Source: Ruthenibacterium lactatiformans
GTDB lineage: Bacteria; Bacillota; Clostridia; Oscillospirales; Ruminococcaceae
Length of the DNA: 64,000 bases
Direction: 5' to 3'
Assembly: GCF_000949455.1 (NCBI RefSeq)
Contig: NZ_JXXK01000012.1
Span: forward strand, 1-64,000
Each line of letters starts with the position of its first letter. Within the stretch, counting starts at the first letter, position 1. The notes under the pieces were generated by a model. It worked only from the letters and a program-made list of their open reading frames with translations. It did not search any database and had not been told where the DNA came from. The position numbers were made by a program, and so were the translations under genes. This document shows positions 22,873 through 31,649 of the stretch, in pieces.

Positions 22873-23628
22873 TCATTCGCAAAAATACTGCCAGCCGCCG
22901 TCCACGGGCACGCGCCGCACCCGCACGCCGAACACCCGGTCCAGCGCGCCGCCGGCGTACACCTGCTCCGGCGTGCCCGCCATGCACAGCCTTCCGTCCG
23001 CCAGCAGCGCCACGCGGTCGGCGGTGCGCAGCGCCTGGCACAGGTCATGGCTCACCAGCACGACGGCCTTTCCCCCGTCCGCAAGGCCGCGCGCCGTGCG
23101 CATCACATCCATCTGGTGGCGCACGTCGAGGAAAGTAGTAGGCTCGTCCATAAAGACGGCCGGAGTCTCCTGGGCCAGCGCCATGGCCAGATACACCTTC
23201 TGCCGCTGGCCGCCGCTCAGCTCCTGCATCGGACGGTCCGCCAGCTCCAGCGCGTCCGCCTTTTCCATCGCGCGCCGCACGGCCGCATAGTCGCTTTTGC
23301 GGTAGCGCCGCGGGAACGACAGGTACGGGAACCGCCCGTGCAGCACCATGCGCCGCGCCTCGATGCTGGGCACATTGCGGCTCTGGGCCATATACGCCGC
23401 GCGCCGCGCCACCTGCTCGGGCGGCATGCCGGACAGCGGCGCGCCGTCGTACAGCACCTCGCCCGAAAGCGCGGGCAGCAGCCCCAGCGCCGTTTTCAGC
23501 AGCGTGCTTTTGCCGCAGCCGTTCGGCCCCAGCAGCACCGTCACGCAGCCCGCGGGGAACACAAGGTCCACGTCCCGCAGCACCGGCTCTCCGCGGTACC
23601 CGGCGCTTATTTTACGCAGCTCGATCAT
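22873..23628 (-). CDS. ABC importer ATPase, BtuD/FepC type
   Basis: The 251-residue ATPase has Walker A LLGPNGCGKSTLLKTALG, signature LSGGQRQKVYLAMALAQ, Walker B AVFMDEPTTFLD and the switch His in VLVSHDL. It powers the FecCD permease encoded just upstream; start and stop overlap by 4 bases. I chose ATG 23628 (MIELRKI); the upstream extension is read in the permease gene and has no family resemblance. Its place inside a B12-riboswitch operon points to corrinoid (cobinamide/B12) uptake rather than siderophore uptake. Confidence 0.9.
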   Translation of the reverse strand: MIELRKISAGYRGEPVLRDVDLVFPAGCVTVLLGPNGCGKSTLLKTALGLLPALSGEVLYDGAPLSGMPPEQVARRAAYMAQSRNVPSIEARRMVLHGRFPYLSFPRRYRKSDYAAVRRAMEKADALELADRPMQELSGGQRQKVYLAMALAQETPAVFMDEPTTFLDVRHQMDVMRTARGLADGGKAVVLVSHDLCQALRTADRVALLADGRLCMAGTPEQVYAGGALDRVFGVRVRRVPVDGGWQYFCE

Positions 23629-24626
23629 GGATGTCCCCTCCCTTTGCGGAACAGCAGCCAGAGGAAGAACGGCCCGCCCGCGAGGGAGAGCACGACGCCC
23701 ACCGGCAGCTCGTACGGCGCGAACAGCGTGCGCGCGGCCACGTCGCACACGGTGAGCAGCGCCGCGCCGCCCAGCGCGCAGCCCGCCAGCAGGCGCCTGC
23801 TTTCACCGCCCACCAGCCGCCGCACCATATGCGGCGCAACAAGCCCCACAAAACCCAGCAGGCCCGCAAAGCTTACAGCCGCGCCTGCCAGCGCCGCCGC
23901 CAGCGCCAGCAGCGCCACGCGCACGCCGCGCACCCGCAGGCCCAGGCTCCGGGCCGTGTCGGCGCCCAGCGCCAGCACGTCCATCTCGTTTGCAAGCGCC
24001 AGCGCGGCCCCCAGGCACAGAAGGATCACCCACGCCGCAGGCGCGACCTTGCCCATGGACAGGTTGGCCAGGCCGCCGATGCGGAAATCCGAATAGCCGA
24101 TGAGGGAGTCCGGGAATACCGTGAGCACCGCGTCGATGCCCGCCCCGAACATACCGGAGATGGCCACGCCCGCCAGCACCAGCGTCATGCGGGACGCGCC
24201 CGCCTTTTCCGAGATCAGAAGCACCAGCATCACCCCGGCGAACGCCCCCAGGAACGCCGCAAAGGGCACCGCGGCAGCCGCCGTCGGCAGCACTGCGCAG
24301 CACAGCGCCACGCCCAGCCCCGCGCCGGAATTGACGCCGATGATGTTGGGCGCGGCCAGCGGGTTTGCCAGCACTGTCTGGATGACCGCGCCGGACACCG
24401 CCAGCGCCGCGCCGGCCAACAGGCACCCCAATGTGCGCGGCAGGCGCACATACAAAAGTATGCTTGCCGCCGTCGTGCCCTTCCCGCCGCCCGAAAGCAC
24501 CGACAGAATCTCCCTGGGGGACACCGCCGCCGCGCCCAGGCACAGGCTCAGCAGCGCAGCGCCCAGCATGGCCAGCGCCAGCAGCGCAAGGCGCGCAGGC
24601 ACGCTGCGAAAGCTACGCTTCTCCAT
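23625..24626 (-). CDS. FecCD-family ABC permease, BtuC-like
   Basis: The 333-residue integral membrane protein has about ten helices and typical FecCD segments: VRLPRTLGCLLAGAALAVSG, IQTVLANPLAAPNIIGVNSG, GVAISGMFGAG and the cytoplasmic coupling loop FVGLVAPHMVRRLVGGESRR. It forms the channel for the substrate delivered by the lipoprotein encoded upstream. It overlaps the binding-protein gene by 14 bases and the ATPase gene by 4. Confidence 0.92.
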   Translation of the reverse strand: MEKRSFRSVPARLALLALAMLGAALLSLCLGAAAVSPREILSVLSGGGKGTTAASILLYVRLPRTLGCLLAGAALAVSGAVIQTVLANPLAAPNIIGVNSGAGLGVALCCAVLPTAAAAVPFAAFLGAFAGVMLVLLISEKAGASRMTLVLAGVAISGMFGAGIDAVLTVFPDSLIGYSDFRIGGLANLSMGKVAPAAWVILLCLGAALALANEMDVLALGADTARSLGLRVRGVRVALLALAAALAGAAVSFAGLLGFVGLVAPHMVRRLVGGESRRLLAGCALGGAALLTVCDVAARTLFAPYELPVGVVLSLAGGPFFLWLLFRKGRGHP

Positions 24627-25620
24627 ACAGGATCTCCGCCAGTTTTTCGTATGCCTCGCCCCAGCGTGCGTTCGGCTTCAAGTTGTACAGCTGCTGGTCC
24701 ATATAATAGACCCTGCCGTTTTTCACCGCGCTCAGCTGCTGCCATGCCGGGTTGGAAAGCACGGCGCTCTCCAGCGTCTGCCGCACCTTCTCCTGGTCGC
24801 TGCCCTGCATCACGATAAAAATCCTCTCTGGGTCCGCCGCGAGGATGGCCTCCATGGAAAGCTCCTCCAACAGAGACGCGTCGCTGTCCGCGATATTCAC
24901 ACAGCCCAGCGCGGCCAGCATTTCGCCCAGCACGCTGTTTTCGCTGTTCTTCACCTTGCAGCTGCTGCCCGTGGCCCGCAAATACAGCACGGACGGCCCT
25001 TCCTTTCCCTCCGCGCGGGCCACAGCCGCATCCACCTGCGCGCGCACCTGTTCGCCGTATTGCTCATACAGCTCCGGCCGCCCCGTGACGCGCGTGCAGA
25101 CCTCCAGCATCGCAAGGTAGTCCTCAAAGGTGCTCACCTCAAAGTATGCCGTGGGGATGCCCGCCTGCTCCAGCGTGGGCAGCAGGTCCACATCCGCCGC
25201 CGTCTTTGCGCTGCCGATGACAAAATCCGGCTGCGCGGCCAGCAGCGCCTCGGCGCTCGGCTCCTTTACGCCGCCCAGGTTCACCACCGTTTCGGGCAGG
25301 CCCAGCTCAAACTGCGTCCAGGTGTCGTCCGCCGCCGCAACAAGCGTGTCCTTCCCGCCTGCCAGGCACCACACGTCGGCAAAGCTGCCGATGAGCGCCG
25401 CCACGCGCTTTGGGCTTTCCACCGTCACGGTGCGGCCCAGCGCGTCGGTGAACGTGACGGCCCGCGCATCCGCGCTGCCGGACGCCGCGCTTTCCGGCTG
25501 TGCGCCGGACGCGGAAGCCGAAGCAGAAGCCGCGCTGCCGCTCTGCGGCGCGGACGCCGCGCAGCCCGCCAGAAGAAGCGCCAGCAAAAGGGCGGTAAAG
25601 CTCAAAATCTGTTTTTTCAT
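24613..25620 (-). CDS. Substrate-binding lipoprotein, BtuF-like
   Basis: The 335-residue protein has a lipoprotein signal (MKKQILSFTALLLALLLAGC, with Cys as the modified residue), a Ser/Ala-rich linker of about 40 residues and a BtuF/FhuD-type domain: VTFTDALGRTVTVESPKRV, VNLGGVKEPSAEALLAAQPD, YLRATGSSCKVKN and ELSMEAILAADPERIFIV. It is anchored outside the membrane and hands ligand to the FecCD permease. ATG 25620 was chosen to start the signal peptide. The riboswitch operon suggests corrinoid ligands; heme or siderophore cannot be excluded. Confidence 0.9.
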   Translation of the reverse strand: MKKQILSFTALLLALLLAGCAASAPQSGSAASASASASGAQPESAASGSADARAVTFTDALGRTVTVESPKRVAALIGSFADVWCLAGGKDTLVAAADDTWTQFELGLPETVVNLGGVKEPSAEALLAAQPDFVIGSAKTAADVDLLPTLEQAGIPTAYFEVSTFEDYLAMLEVCTRVTGRPELYEQYGEQVRAQVDAAVARAEGKEGPSVLYLRATGSSCKVKNSENSVLGEMLAALGCVNIADSDASLLEELSMEAILAADPERIFIVMQGSDQEKVRQTLESAVLSNPAWQQLSAVKNGRVYYMDQQLYNLKPNARWGEAYEKLAEILYGEA

Positions 25621-25725
25621 GTCCGTGTCATCCCATCCATTCAAAATATCCGCGCCCGCGGCCGGACAGACAGCGCATACAGCGTCTTCCGGGCGGACAT
25701 ATCATACCACATTCCGGGCCTGCTG

Positions 25726-26400
25726 TCAGCCCTGCCAGCCCCGCCGGGCGGGGTCCAGTGCGTCCACGGCCGTGTAAAGCAGCGCGTTGCAGATGGCCGC
25801 GGCCACATTGCTGCCGCCCTTGCGGCCCATGGCGGCTATGGCCGGAACGTCCGCCGCCCTGCACGCGGCGAAGATGCGCTCCTTGCTCTCCACCACATTC
25901 ACAAAGCCCACGGGCACCGCCACGACCAGCGCCGGCCGCAGCCCGTCCGCGATCAGCGCCTCCAGGCGCAGCAGCGCCGTAGGCGCGTTTCCCACGGCCA
26001 GCACCGCGCCGGGATATTCCCGCGCGGCCTTTTCCATGGCCGCGTCCGCCCGCGTGGTGCCGTTTTCCTGCGCGGCGCGGGCCACGTCCCCGTCCGCCAT
26101 AAAGCATGCCACCGTGCCGCCGAGCTTCGCCAGGCTGGGCTTGCTGACGCCCGCTTTTGCCATATTGGTATCCGTTACAATGGACACGCCCTGCCGCAGC
26201 GCCGCCACGCCGCGTGCAACGGCGTCGGGCGTGAAGCACAGGCTTTGCGCATAATCAAAATCCGCCGTTGTATGAATCACCCGCTTCACCACGGCGGCAT
26301 GCTGCGGCGGCAGCTCAATGCCCGCCGCCGCAAGCTCCTGTGTAATGATCGCCATGCTGGTGCGCTCGATATCCGCGGGCAGGGTATGTTTTCCGTTCAC
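25726..26400 (-). CDS. cbiC: Cobalt-precorrin-8 methylmutase
   Basis: The 224-residue enzyme moves the C-11 methyl group to C-12, giving cobyrinate. The catalytic His lies in VVKRVIHTTADFDYAQ; other family blocks are SIVTDTNMAKAGVSK, AVGNAPTALLRLEALI, VPVGFVNVVESKE and GRKGGSNVAAAICNALLY. The length is typical of CbiC/CobH. It lies 19 bases downstream of cbiP. The 105-base gap before the binding-protein gene may hold an internal promoter, but none is clear. Confidence 0.95.
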   Translation of the reverse strand: MNGKHTLPADIERTSMAIITQELAAAGIELPPQHAAVVKRVIHTTADFDYAQSLCFTPDAVARGVAALRQGVSIVTDTNMAKAGVSKPSLAKLGGTVACFMADGDVARAAQENGTTRADAAMEKAAREYPGAVLAVGNAPTALLRLEALIADGLRPALVVAVPVGFVNVVESKERIFAACRAADVPAIAAMGRKGGSNVAAAICNALLYTAVDALDPARRGWQG

Positions 26401-26419
26401 GCTCGCATCTCCTCTGTGT

Positions 26420-27901
26420 TTACTTGGCCGCGCAGGCGTCCATTGCGCGGTACACCGCAGCTATATCAACGGCGGTGCGCACCGCGTCCGCCAGCAGGTC
26501 GTACTGACGCTCCTTATACGCGGCATGGCTTTCCGCGCGCACGTCCGCTGCCGAAAGCCCCTTGCACGCCAGCAGCCAGGCGGCCAGCTTTTCCGTAAGC
26601 TCCCCGGTGTCAAACAGGCCGTGCAGATAGGTGCCGAACACATTGCCTGCCGCCGCGCCCTCGGGCGTGCCGTCCGCAAGCAGGCAGAACGGCGGCGTGC
26701 CGCCGCGTTCGGTGCGGCCCATATGGATCTCGTAGCCGTCCAGCTGCGCGCCCGCAAACGGGCCTGCAGCGGCGCACGCCTGCACACGGGTGCGCACCTT
26801 CTGCCCGGTAAAGCGCGTCGCGCAGGGCAAAAGGCCCATGCCGTCCATGCGGCCTCCCTGCTCCACGCCGTCCGGGTCGTCCAGCGCCGTTCCCAGCATC
26901 TGGTAGCCGCCGCACACGCCCAGCACGGGCGTGCCCGCGGCCGCCAGCTTCTTTACCGCGGCCTCCAGGCCGTTCTGGCGCATCCAGGCAAGGTCTCCCA
27001 TCGTGTTTTTTGTGCCCGGCAGCACCACCAGGTCCGGCTCGCCCAGCTGCCCGGCCCGCTCCACATACCGCACGCCCAGCGCGGGGTGGCTCTCCAGCGG
27101 GGAAAAATCCGTAAAATTGGAGATGCGCGGCAGGCGCACCACCGCGATGTCCAACGGACGCCGCTGCTGCGTCTGCGCAAGGCACGGCGCAAGGCTGTCC
27201 TCGTCGTCGATGTCCGCGCGGGTATAAGGCACGACGCCCAGCACGGGCACGCCCGTCTTTTCCTCCAGCATCGCAAGGCCCGGGCGAAGCAGCTCCACGT
27301 CGCCGCGGAATTTGTTGATGACCGTGCCGACGACACGCGCGCGCTCCTCCGGCTGCAGCAGAGCCACCGTGCCGTAAAGCTGCGCGAACACGCCGCCCCT
27401 GTCGATGTCCCCCACAAGCAATACCGGCGCGTTCACCAGCTCTGCCAGGCCCATATTGACGATGTCGCCGTCCCGCAGGTTGATCTCCGCCGGGCTGCCC
27501 GCGCCCTCGATGACGATGACGTCGTTTTCCGCCGCAAGGCTCTCATAAGCGCGCAGGATCTCCGGCACCAGGCTTTTTTTCATCTTGAAATATTCCGCCG
27601 CGCGGTACTGCCCGCGCACCTCGCCGTTTACGATCAGCTGGCTGCCGGTGTCGCTGCTGGGCTTGAGCAGCACCGGGTTCATGCGCACGTCCGGCTCGCG
27701 GCCCGCGGCCTCGGCCTGTGCCACCTGCGCCCGGCCCATCTCCAGCCCGTCGCGGGTGATATAGCTGTTCAGCGCCATGTTCTGGCTTTTGAAGGGCGCC
27801 ACCCGCAGGCCGTCCTGCCGGAAAATGCGGCACAGCGCCGTGGCCAGCAGGCTTTTGCCCGCGCCCGACATCGTGCCCTGCACCATAATGCAGCGCGCCA
27901 T
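26420..27901 (-). CDS. cbiP: Cobyric acid synthase
   Basis: The 493-residue amidotransferase adds four amides to adenosylcobyrinate a,c-diamide using glutamine and ATP. The N-terminal dethiobiotin-synthetase-like ATPase starts CIMVQGTMSGAGKSLLATAL, with NMALNSYITRDGLEMGRAQ next. The C-terminal triad glutaminase has its Cys in VLGVCGGYQMLG and the His in GTYLHGLFD. It abuts the cobD stop/start without a gap. Confidence 0.96.
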   Translation of the reverse strand: MARCIMVQGTMSGAGKSLLATALCRIFRQDGLRVAPFKSQNMALNSYITRDGLEMGRAQVAQAEAAGREPDVRMNPVLLKPSSDTGSQLIVNGEVRGQYRAAEYFKMKKSLVPEILRAYESLAAENDVIVIEGAGSPAEINLRDGDIVNMGLAELVNAPVLLVGDIDRGGVFAQLYGTVALLQPEERARVVGTVINKFRGDVELLRPGLAMLEEKTGVPVLGVVPYTRADIDDEDSLAPCLAQTQQRRPLDIAVVRLPRISNFTDFSPLESHPALGVRYVERAGQLGEPDLVVLPGTKNTMGDLAWMRQNGLEAAVKKLAAAGTPVLGVCGGYQMLGTALDDPDGVEQGGRMDGMGLLPCATRFTGQKVRTRVQACAAAGPFAGAQLDGYEIHMGRTERGGTPPFCLLADGTPEGAAAGNVFGTYLHGLFDTGELTEKLAAWLLACKGLSAADVRAESHAAYKERQYDLLADAVRTAVDIAAVYRAMDACAAK

Positions 27902-28954
27902 TTACAACACCTCCCCAAGTGCCTGCAAAAAGGCGCTGTTTTCCGAATGGGTGCGCACCGCCGCGCGGTACCACCCCGGCCCCAGGCCCGGATAATTGGC
28001 GCAGCCGCGCAGCAGCACGCCCCGGGCCCGCAGCCGCTGCACCAGCTGTTCGCCGCTGTGGTAAAACAGCAGATAATTCGCCTCGCCCGGCATCACGCGG
28101 CACCCCAGCGCCGCCAGCCCCGCCGAAAGGCGCGGCCGCTCGGCGGCGACGAGCGCGCGCAGCGCCGCGCTGTAATCCGTTTCCTCCAGCGCGGCCTCGC
28201 CCGCCGCCTGCGCCAGAGCGGAAACGGCCCACGGCTGCCCGGCGGCGCGCATGCGCTCCAGCAGCGCGCCGTCCGCGCAAAGCGCGTAGCCCAGCCGCAC
28301 GCCCGCCATCGCATACCACTTGGTAAACGCCCGCAAGAGCAGCAGGTTTTCATGCCCCTCCAGCTCTCCCAGCAGCGTGTGCGCGGCAGGATCGTCCAGA
28401 AATTCGTTGAAGCACTCGTCCACCACAAGGCGTGTGCCGCAGGCGGCGCACCGCTCTAAAATTCGCAAAAGCAGCGCGCGGGGCGTGGTGCGTCCCGTGG
28501 GGTTGTTCGGCTCACACAAAAACAGTATGTCCAGCCCCGGCTCAATGCGTTCCAGCAGCGCTTCGGTGACGGCGAAGCCTTCTTCCTCCCGCAGGAAAAA
28601 GCGGTCCGCCGTACAGCCCGCGACGACCAGGGCCTGCTCGTATTCGGCAAAGGTGGGCGCCGTGACGAGCGCCCGCTTCGGCTTTTCCGCCAGCGCCAGC
28701 CGGAAGATCAGGTCCGCCGCGCCGTTGCCGCACAAAATGCTCTGCGGCGGCACGCCCAATGTGCCGGACAGCTTTTTCCGCAGTGCCCGGCACAACGGGT
28801 CCGGGTAACGGTCCGCTCCGTCCAGCGCCCGCGCCACAGCCTGCCGCACGCCCTGCGGCAAACCCAGCGGGCTGACGTTGGCCGAAAAATCCAGCGGCAT
28901 ACCGCCGTACTGGGCCGCATATCCGGCCCAGTCCCCTCCATGCGTCAGTTCCAT
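27902..28954 (-). CDS. cobD: L-threonine-O-3-phosphate decarboxylase (CobD type)
   Basis: The 350-residue PLP enzyme is related to histidinol-phosphate aminotransferase: DFSANVSPLGLPQGV, ILCGNGAADLIFRL, CEPNNPTGRTTP, VVDECFNEFLDDP, the Schiff-base Lys in RAFTKWYAMAGVRLGY and a final Arg in WYRAAVRTHSEN. It makes (R)-1-aminopropan-2-ol phosphate for the nucleotide loop. ATG 28954 follows a GGAGGGGGG site; the upstream in-frame extension is read inside cbiB. It sits directly between cbiB, which uses its product, and cbiP. Confidence 0.92.
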   Translation of the reverse strand: MELTHGGDWAGYAAQYGGMPLDFSANVSPLGLPQGVRQAVARALDGADRYPDPLCRALRKKLSGTLGVPPQSILCGNGAADLIFRLALAEKPKRALVTAPTFAEYEQALVVAGCTADRFFLREEEGFAVTEALLERIEPGLDILFLCEPNNPTGRTTPRALLLRILERCAACGTRLVVDECFNEFLDDPAAHTLLGELEGHENLLLLRAFTKWYAMAGVRLGYALCADGALLERMRAAGQPWAVSALAQAAGEAALEETDYSAALRALVAAERPRLSAGLAALGCRVMPGEANYLLFYHSGEQLVQRLRARGVLLRGCANYPGLGPGWYRAAVRTHSENSAFLQALGEVL

Positions 28955-28971
28955 GCGTTCTCCCCCCTCCG

Positions 28972-29943
28972 TCACAGCCCCAGCGGCAGGCACACCGCAG
29001 CGCGCGCGCAGGCCAGCAGCGCCATGCACAGCGTCCCTGCGGCATACAGCATCCGGTTTGCCCGCAGGATGTCCCCCGGCTCCACCGGCCGCAGCGCGTC
29101 GCCGATCGTAGGCTTTTCGTACAGCTTGCCGAAATAGCTGGCCGGGCCGGCCAGCTGCACGCCCAGCGCTCCGGCCATCACCGCCTCCGTCTGGGCGGAA
29201 TTGGGGCTGGCATGGCTGCGCCTGTCCCGCCGCCAGATGCGCAGCGCGCCGCGCGCGTCCTGCCCCGTGAGCGCCGCCGCGCCCGCCAGCAGCAGCGCAG
29301 CCATGCGGGCGGGCAGATAATTGGCCGCGTCGTCCAGCTTTGCGGCCGCGCGCCCGAAATAGAGATACCGCTCATTCTTATACCCCACCATGCTGTCCAT
29401 GGTGTTCACCGCCTTGTAGCACAGCGCCAGCGGCGCGCCGCCCAGCAGCATGTAAAACATCGGCGCGGCCACGCCGTCGGCAAAGTTTTCGGCCACCGTT
29501 TCCACGGCCGCTTTCGTCACGCCTCCGGCGGAAAGGGCGGCGGTGTCCCGCCCGACGATGCGGGCCACGGCGGCGCGCGCCTGCTCCAACGTGCCGCCCG
29601 TCAGCGCGCGGTACACATTGCGGCTCTCGTCCCGCAAGCCCCGCATGGCCAGCGCCTGCCAGCACCACACGGCCTCCAGCGCAAAGCGCAGCGCCGGGTG
29701 CGCAAGGCCGCACAGCCAGAGCGCGCCCGCCGCAAGGCCCAGCGTGCCCAGCGGCAGCAAGGCCGCCAGCACCGCGCCCGCCGCAAGCTCGCCCCGGGGC
29801 GTTTTGGGAAAAGCGCGGCGCAGCCCGCGTTCCAGCGCGGCGATGCATTTCCCCATGCCCACCACCGGGTGAGGCATCCAGGCCGGGTCTCCCAGCGCAA
29901 GGTCCATCAAAAAGCCGCACAGCGCGGCCAGCACAATATCCAT
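28972..29943 (-). CDS. cbiB: Adenosylcobinamide-phosphate synthase
   Basis: The 323-residue membrane protein shows the CbiB opening ALCGFLMDLALGDPAWMPHPVV followed by GKCIAALERGLRR, then RIVGRDTAALSAGGVTKAAV, VAENFADGVAAPMFYMLLGG, YKAVNTMDSMVGYKNERY and WRRDRRSHASPNSAQTEAVM. It joins aminopropanol phosphate to the corrin f-propionate at the membrane. I chose ATG 29943; the alternative start at 30015 lies within the phosphatase gene. One base separates it from that gene. Confidence 0.95.
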   Translation of the reverse strand: MDIVLAALCGFLMDLALGDPAWMPHPVVGMGKCIAALERGLRRAFPKTPRGELAAGAVLAALLPLGTLGLAAGALWLCGLAHPALRFALEAVWCWQALAMRGLRDESRNVYRALTGGTLEQARAAVARIVGRDTAALSAGGVTKAAVETVAENFADGVAAPMFYMLLGGAPLALCYKAVNTMDSMVGYKNERYLYFGRAAAKLDDAANYLPARMAALLLAGAAALTGQDARGALRIWRRDRRSHASPNSAQTEAVMAGALGVQLAGPASYFGKLYEKPTIGDALRPVEPGDILRANRMLYAAGTLCMALLACARAAVCLPLGL

Positions 29944-29944
29944 C

Positions 29945-30538
29945 TCACGCTTCCTCCGCATAACACGCTTCGCCCGCAAGGTCCAGCAGGCCGTGCGTCT
30001 GCCAGCGCGCTGCATCCAGTATAAAGCCGGCCGCGTTGCCCGCGCACCAGGTGTAATAATCCCGGCGCGGGCAGGCGTACCGCTCCATCACCGCCATCTG
30101 GGTGCCGCCGTGCGCCATGACGACGAGCATTTCCGCGCCCCGCGCCAGCGCTTCGTCCACCAGGGACGCAAAGGCCGCGCAGGTCCTGTCGGAAAATTCA
30201 GCCCGGCTCTCTCCGCCCGGGCAGCGGCCCATACAGTCGTCTCCCACCCAGGCGAGATAATCGGGGTCGCGCTCCATCTCCACATAATTGCGCCCCTCGA
30301 AAATGCCGAAGCACATCTCCCGCAGGTCGTGCACGGGCACGAGCCGCGCGGCCGGGAACAGCACCCGGGCCGTGTCCACGGCCCGGCACAGCGGCGAGAC
30401 ATACACCGTGTCCGGTTCAATGTCCGCCCGCCGCAGCGCGGCGCGCCCCTTTTCCGAAAGCGGGATGTCCCGCGTGCCCTGGTACCGCTTGTCCACATTG
30501 TATTCCGTCTGCCCATGGCGCAAAAGATAAACTTTCAT
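29945..30538 (-). CDS. cobC: Histidine phosphatase, alpha-ribazole phosphatase type
   Basis: The 197-residue protein has the phosphohistidine motif VYLLRHGQTEYN, then GTRDIPLSEKGRAALRRA, SPLCRAVDTARVLFP, EMCFGIFEGRNYVEME and the second His in VVMAHGGTQMAVM. In this context it probably removes the 5'-phosphate from alpha-ribazole phosphate or adenosylcobalamin phosphate. The start is ATG 30538, overlapping the short cobU gene by 4 bases. A general phosphatase role cannot be excluded by sequence alone. Confidence 0.88.
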   Translation of the reverse strand: MKVYLLRHGQTEYNVDKRYQGTRDIPLSEKGRAALRRADIEPDTVYVSPLCRAVDTARVLFPAARLVPVHDLREMCFGIFEGRNYVEMERDPDYLAWVGDDCMGRCPGGESRAEFSDRTCAAFASLVDEALARGAEMLVVMAHGGTQMAVMERYACPRRDYYTWCAGNAAGFILDAARWQTHGLLDLAGEACYAEEA

Positions 30539-30873
30539 GTGTTCGGCGCTCCTTTCAGATAGACCGGGATACCGCAGAACACGCGCACCACGGCGTCCGC
30601 GCGCTGCGCCAGCAGGCAGCCGAGACGGCCCGCCGCCTCCCGCGCGGCGCGCTCGTTTTTGTCCACCGGCACGACGCCGCCGCCCACCTCGGTGGCGATG
30701 ACCACCTCGTTCCGGGCAAGCTGCTGCGCCAACGCGGCAAGGTCGCCGCAGCCCGCGGCCAGCTCCTGCACGTCCCAAACAGCGCGCTGCGCCAGCTCCT
30801 CCCGGGTACAGCCCAGCAGCAGCCGGGCATACTCCCGTTTCCCGCTGTACAGCGGGCCTGTGATAAAGATCAT
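30535..30873 (-). CDS. Short CobU-like protein (adenosylcobinamide kinase/guanylyltransferase paralogue)
   Basis: The 112-residue protein has a P-loop ITGPLYSGKREYARLLLG and a C-terminal part typical of CobU: VIATEVGGGVVPVDKNERAA, AGRLGCLLAQRADAV and FCGIPVYLKG. The central region that holds the guanylylated His in full CobU is missing. It overlaps cobS and the phosphatase gene by 4 bases each, so it is a designed operon member rather than a frameshift fragment. A complete cobU lies two genes upstream. It may be an accessory subunit or a kinase-only form. Confidence 0.8.
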   Translation of the reverse strand: MIFITGPLYSGKREYARLLLGCTREELAQRAVWDVQELAAGCGDLAALAQQLARNEVVIATEVGGGVVPVDKNERAAREAAGRLGCLLAQRADAVVRVFCGIPVYLKGAPNT

Positions 30874-31649
30874 CCCGTCACCCCCGAAAGCAGGCTGCAC
30901 GCTGCCAGCGCGGCCAGCATCCACAACTCCGCCTTTTGCAAAAACCATCCGGCCAGGTCGCCCGATATGCCGCCGAACTGCTTTTGCGCCACCGCGCGGT
31001 ATCGCAAAAATACAAGCACCGCAGCCAGCGCCATGGCGGCGCCCGTCATCCCCCCCGCCGCCGCCATGCCTGCGGCGGCCAGTGCGCACAGTACAAGCAG
31101 CGCGCGGCGCACAGCCGTGCGGTCTGCTCCCGTTGCAAAGGTATGGGCAAGGCCCGTGTTTTTTGCCAAAGGGAACGCCGCGATCGCATAGCCGGAAAGC
31201 GCCCGCTCCAGCACAAAGCCCAGCCCCATGCACAGCACAGCCCGGGGCGTGCAGTCCACCGCCGCGCACAGGCCCAGATAGGCCGTAAAATAGGTACACA
31301 GGCGTATGACCGCAAACGCGCCGCAGTGCGGGTCCTTTAATATCTCCTGCTTTTTTTCCGGCGCGGCGCAGCTTGCCAGCGCATCGCAGGTGTCGGCGTA
31401 GCCGTCCAGGTGGATGCCCCCGGTCACGAGCACCGGCGCAAGGCACAGCCCGGCCGCGCGCAGCAAAAGCGGGAATGAAAGCCGCGCCGCCAAAGCCGCC
31501 CAGCCCCACCAGGCAAGGCCGCACACAACCCCCACCAGCGGAAAGGCGCACAGCGCGTACCGCATGTTTTTTTCGTTCCACACCGGCTGCGGTACCGGCA
31601 CGGCGGAAAACATGGCAAACGCCACGGCGGCCGTTTCAAGCAGCGTCAC
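30870..31649 (-). CDS. cobS: Adenosylcobinamide-GDP ribazoletransferase (cobalamin synthase)
   Basis: The 259-residue membrane protein has six to seven helices and the family motif GGIHLDGYADTCDAL, whose acidic residues bind Mg2+, followed by ILKDPHCGAFAVIRL and late helices. It joins alpha-ribazole (phosphate) to adenosylcobinamide-GDP, closing the nucleotide loop. It overlaps cobU and the short cobU gene by 4 bases on each side. Confidence 0.94.
   Translation of the reverse strand: MTLLETAAVAFAMFSAVPVPQPVWNEKNMRYALCAFPLVGVVCGLAWWGWAALAARLSFPLLLRAAGLCLAPVLVTGGIHLDGYADTCDALASCAAPEKKQEILKDPHCGAFAVIRLCTYFTAYLGLCAAVDCTPRAVLCMGLGFVLERALSGYAIAAFPLAKNTGLAHTFATGADRTAVRRALLVLCALAAAGMAAAGGMTGAAMALAAVLVFLRYRAVAQKQFGGISGDLAGWFLQKAELWMLAALAACSLLSGVTG

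Noticed and set aside
24100..26598. Plus-strand open frame of about 830 codons opposite the ABC importer and cbiC
   Set aside because: Antisense shadow of well-supported genes; no ribosome site and low-complexity composition.
30535..30873. Short CobU as a frameshifted or duplicated pseudogene
   Set aside because: It has its own start overlapping cobS, an intact P-loop and a conserved C-terminus, so it looks functional.
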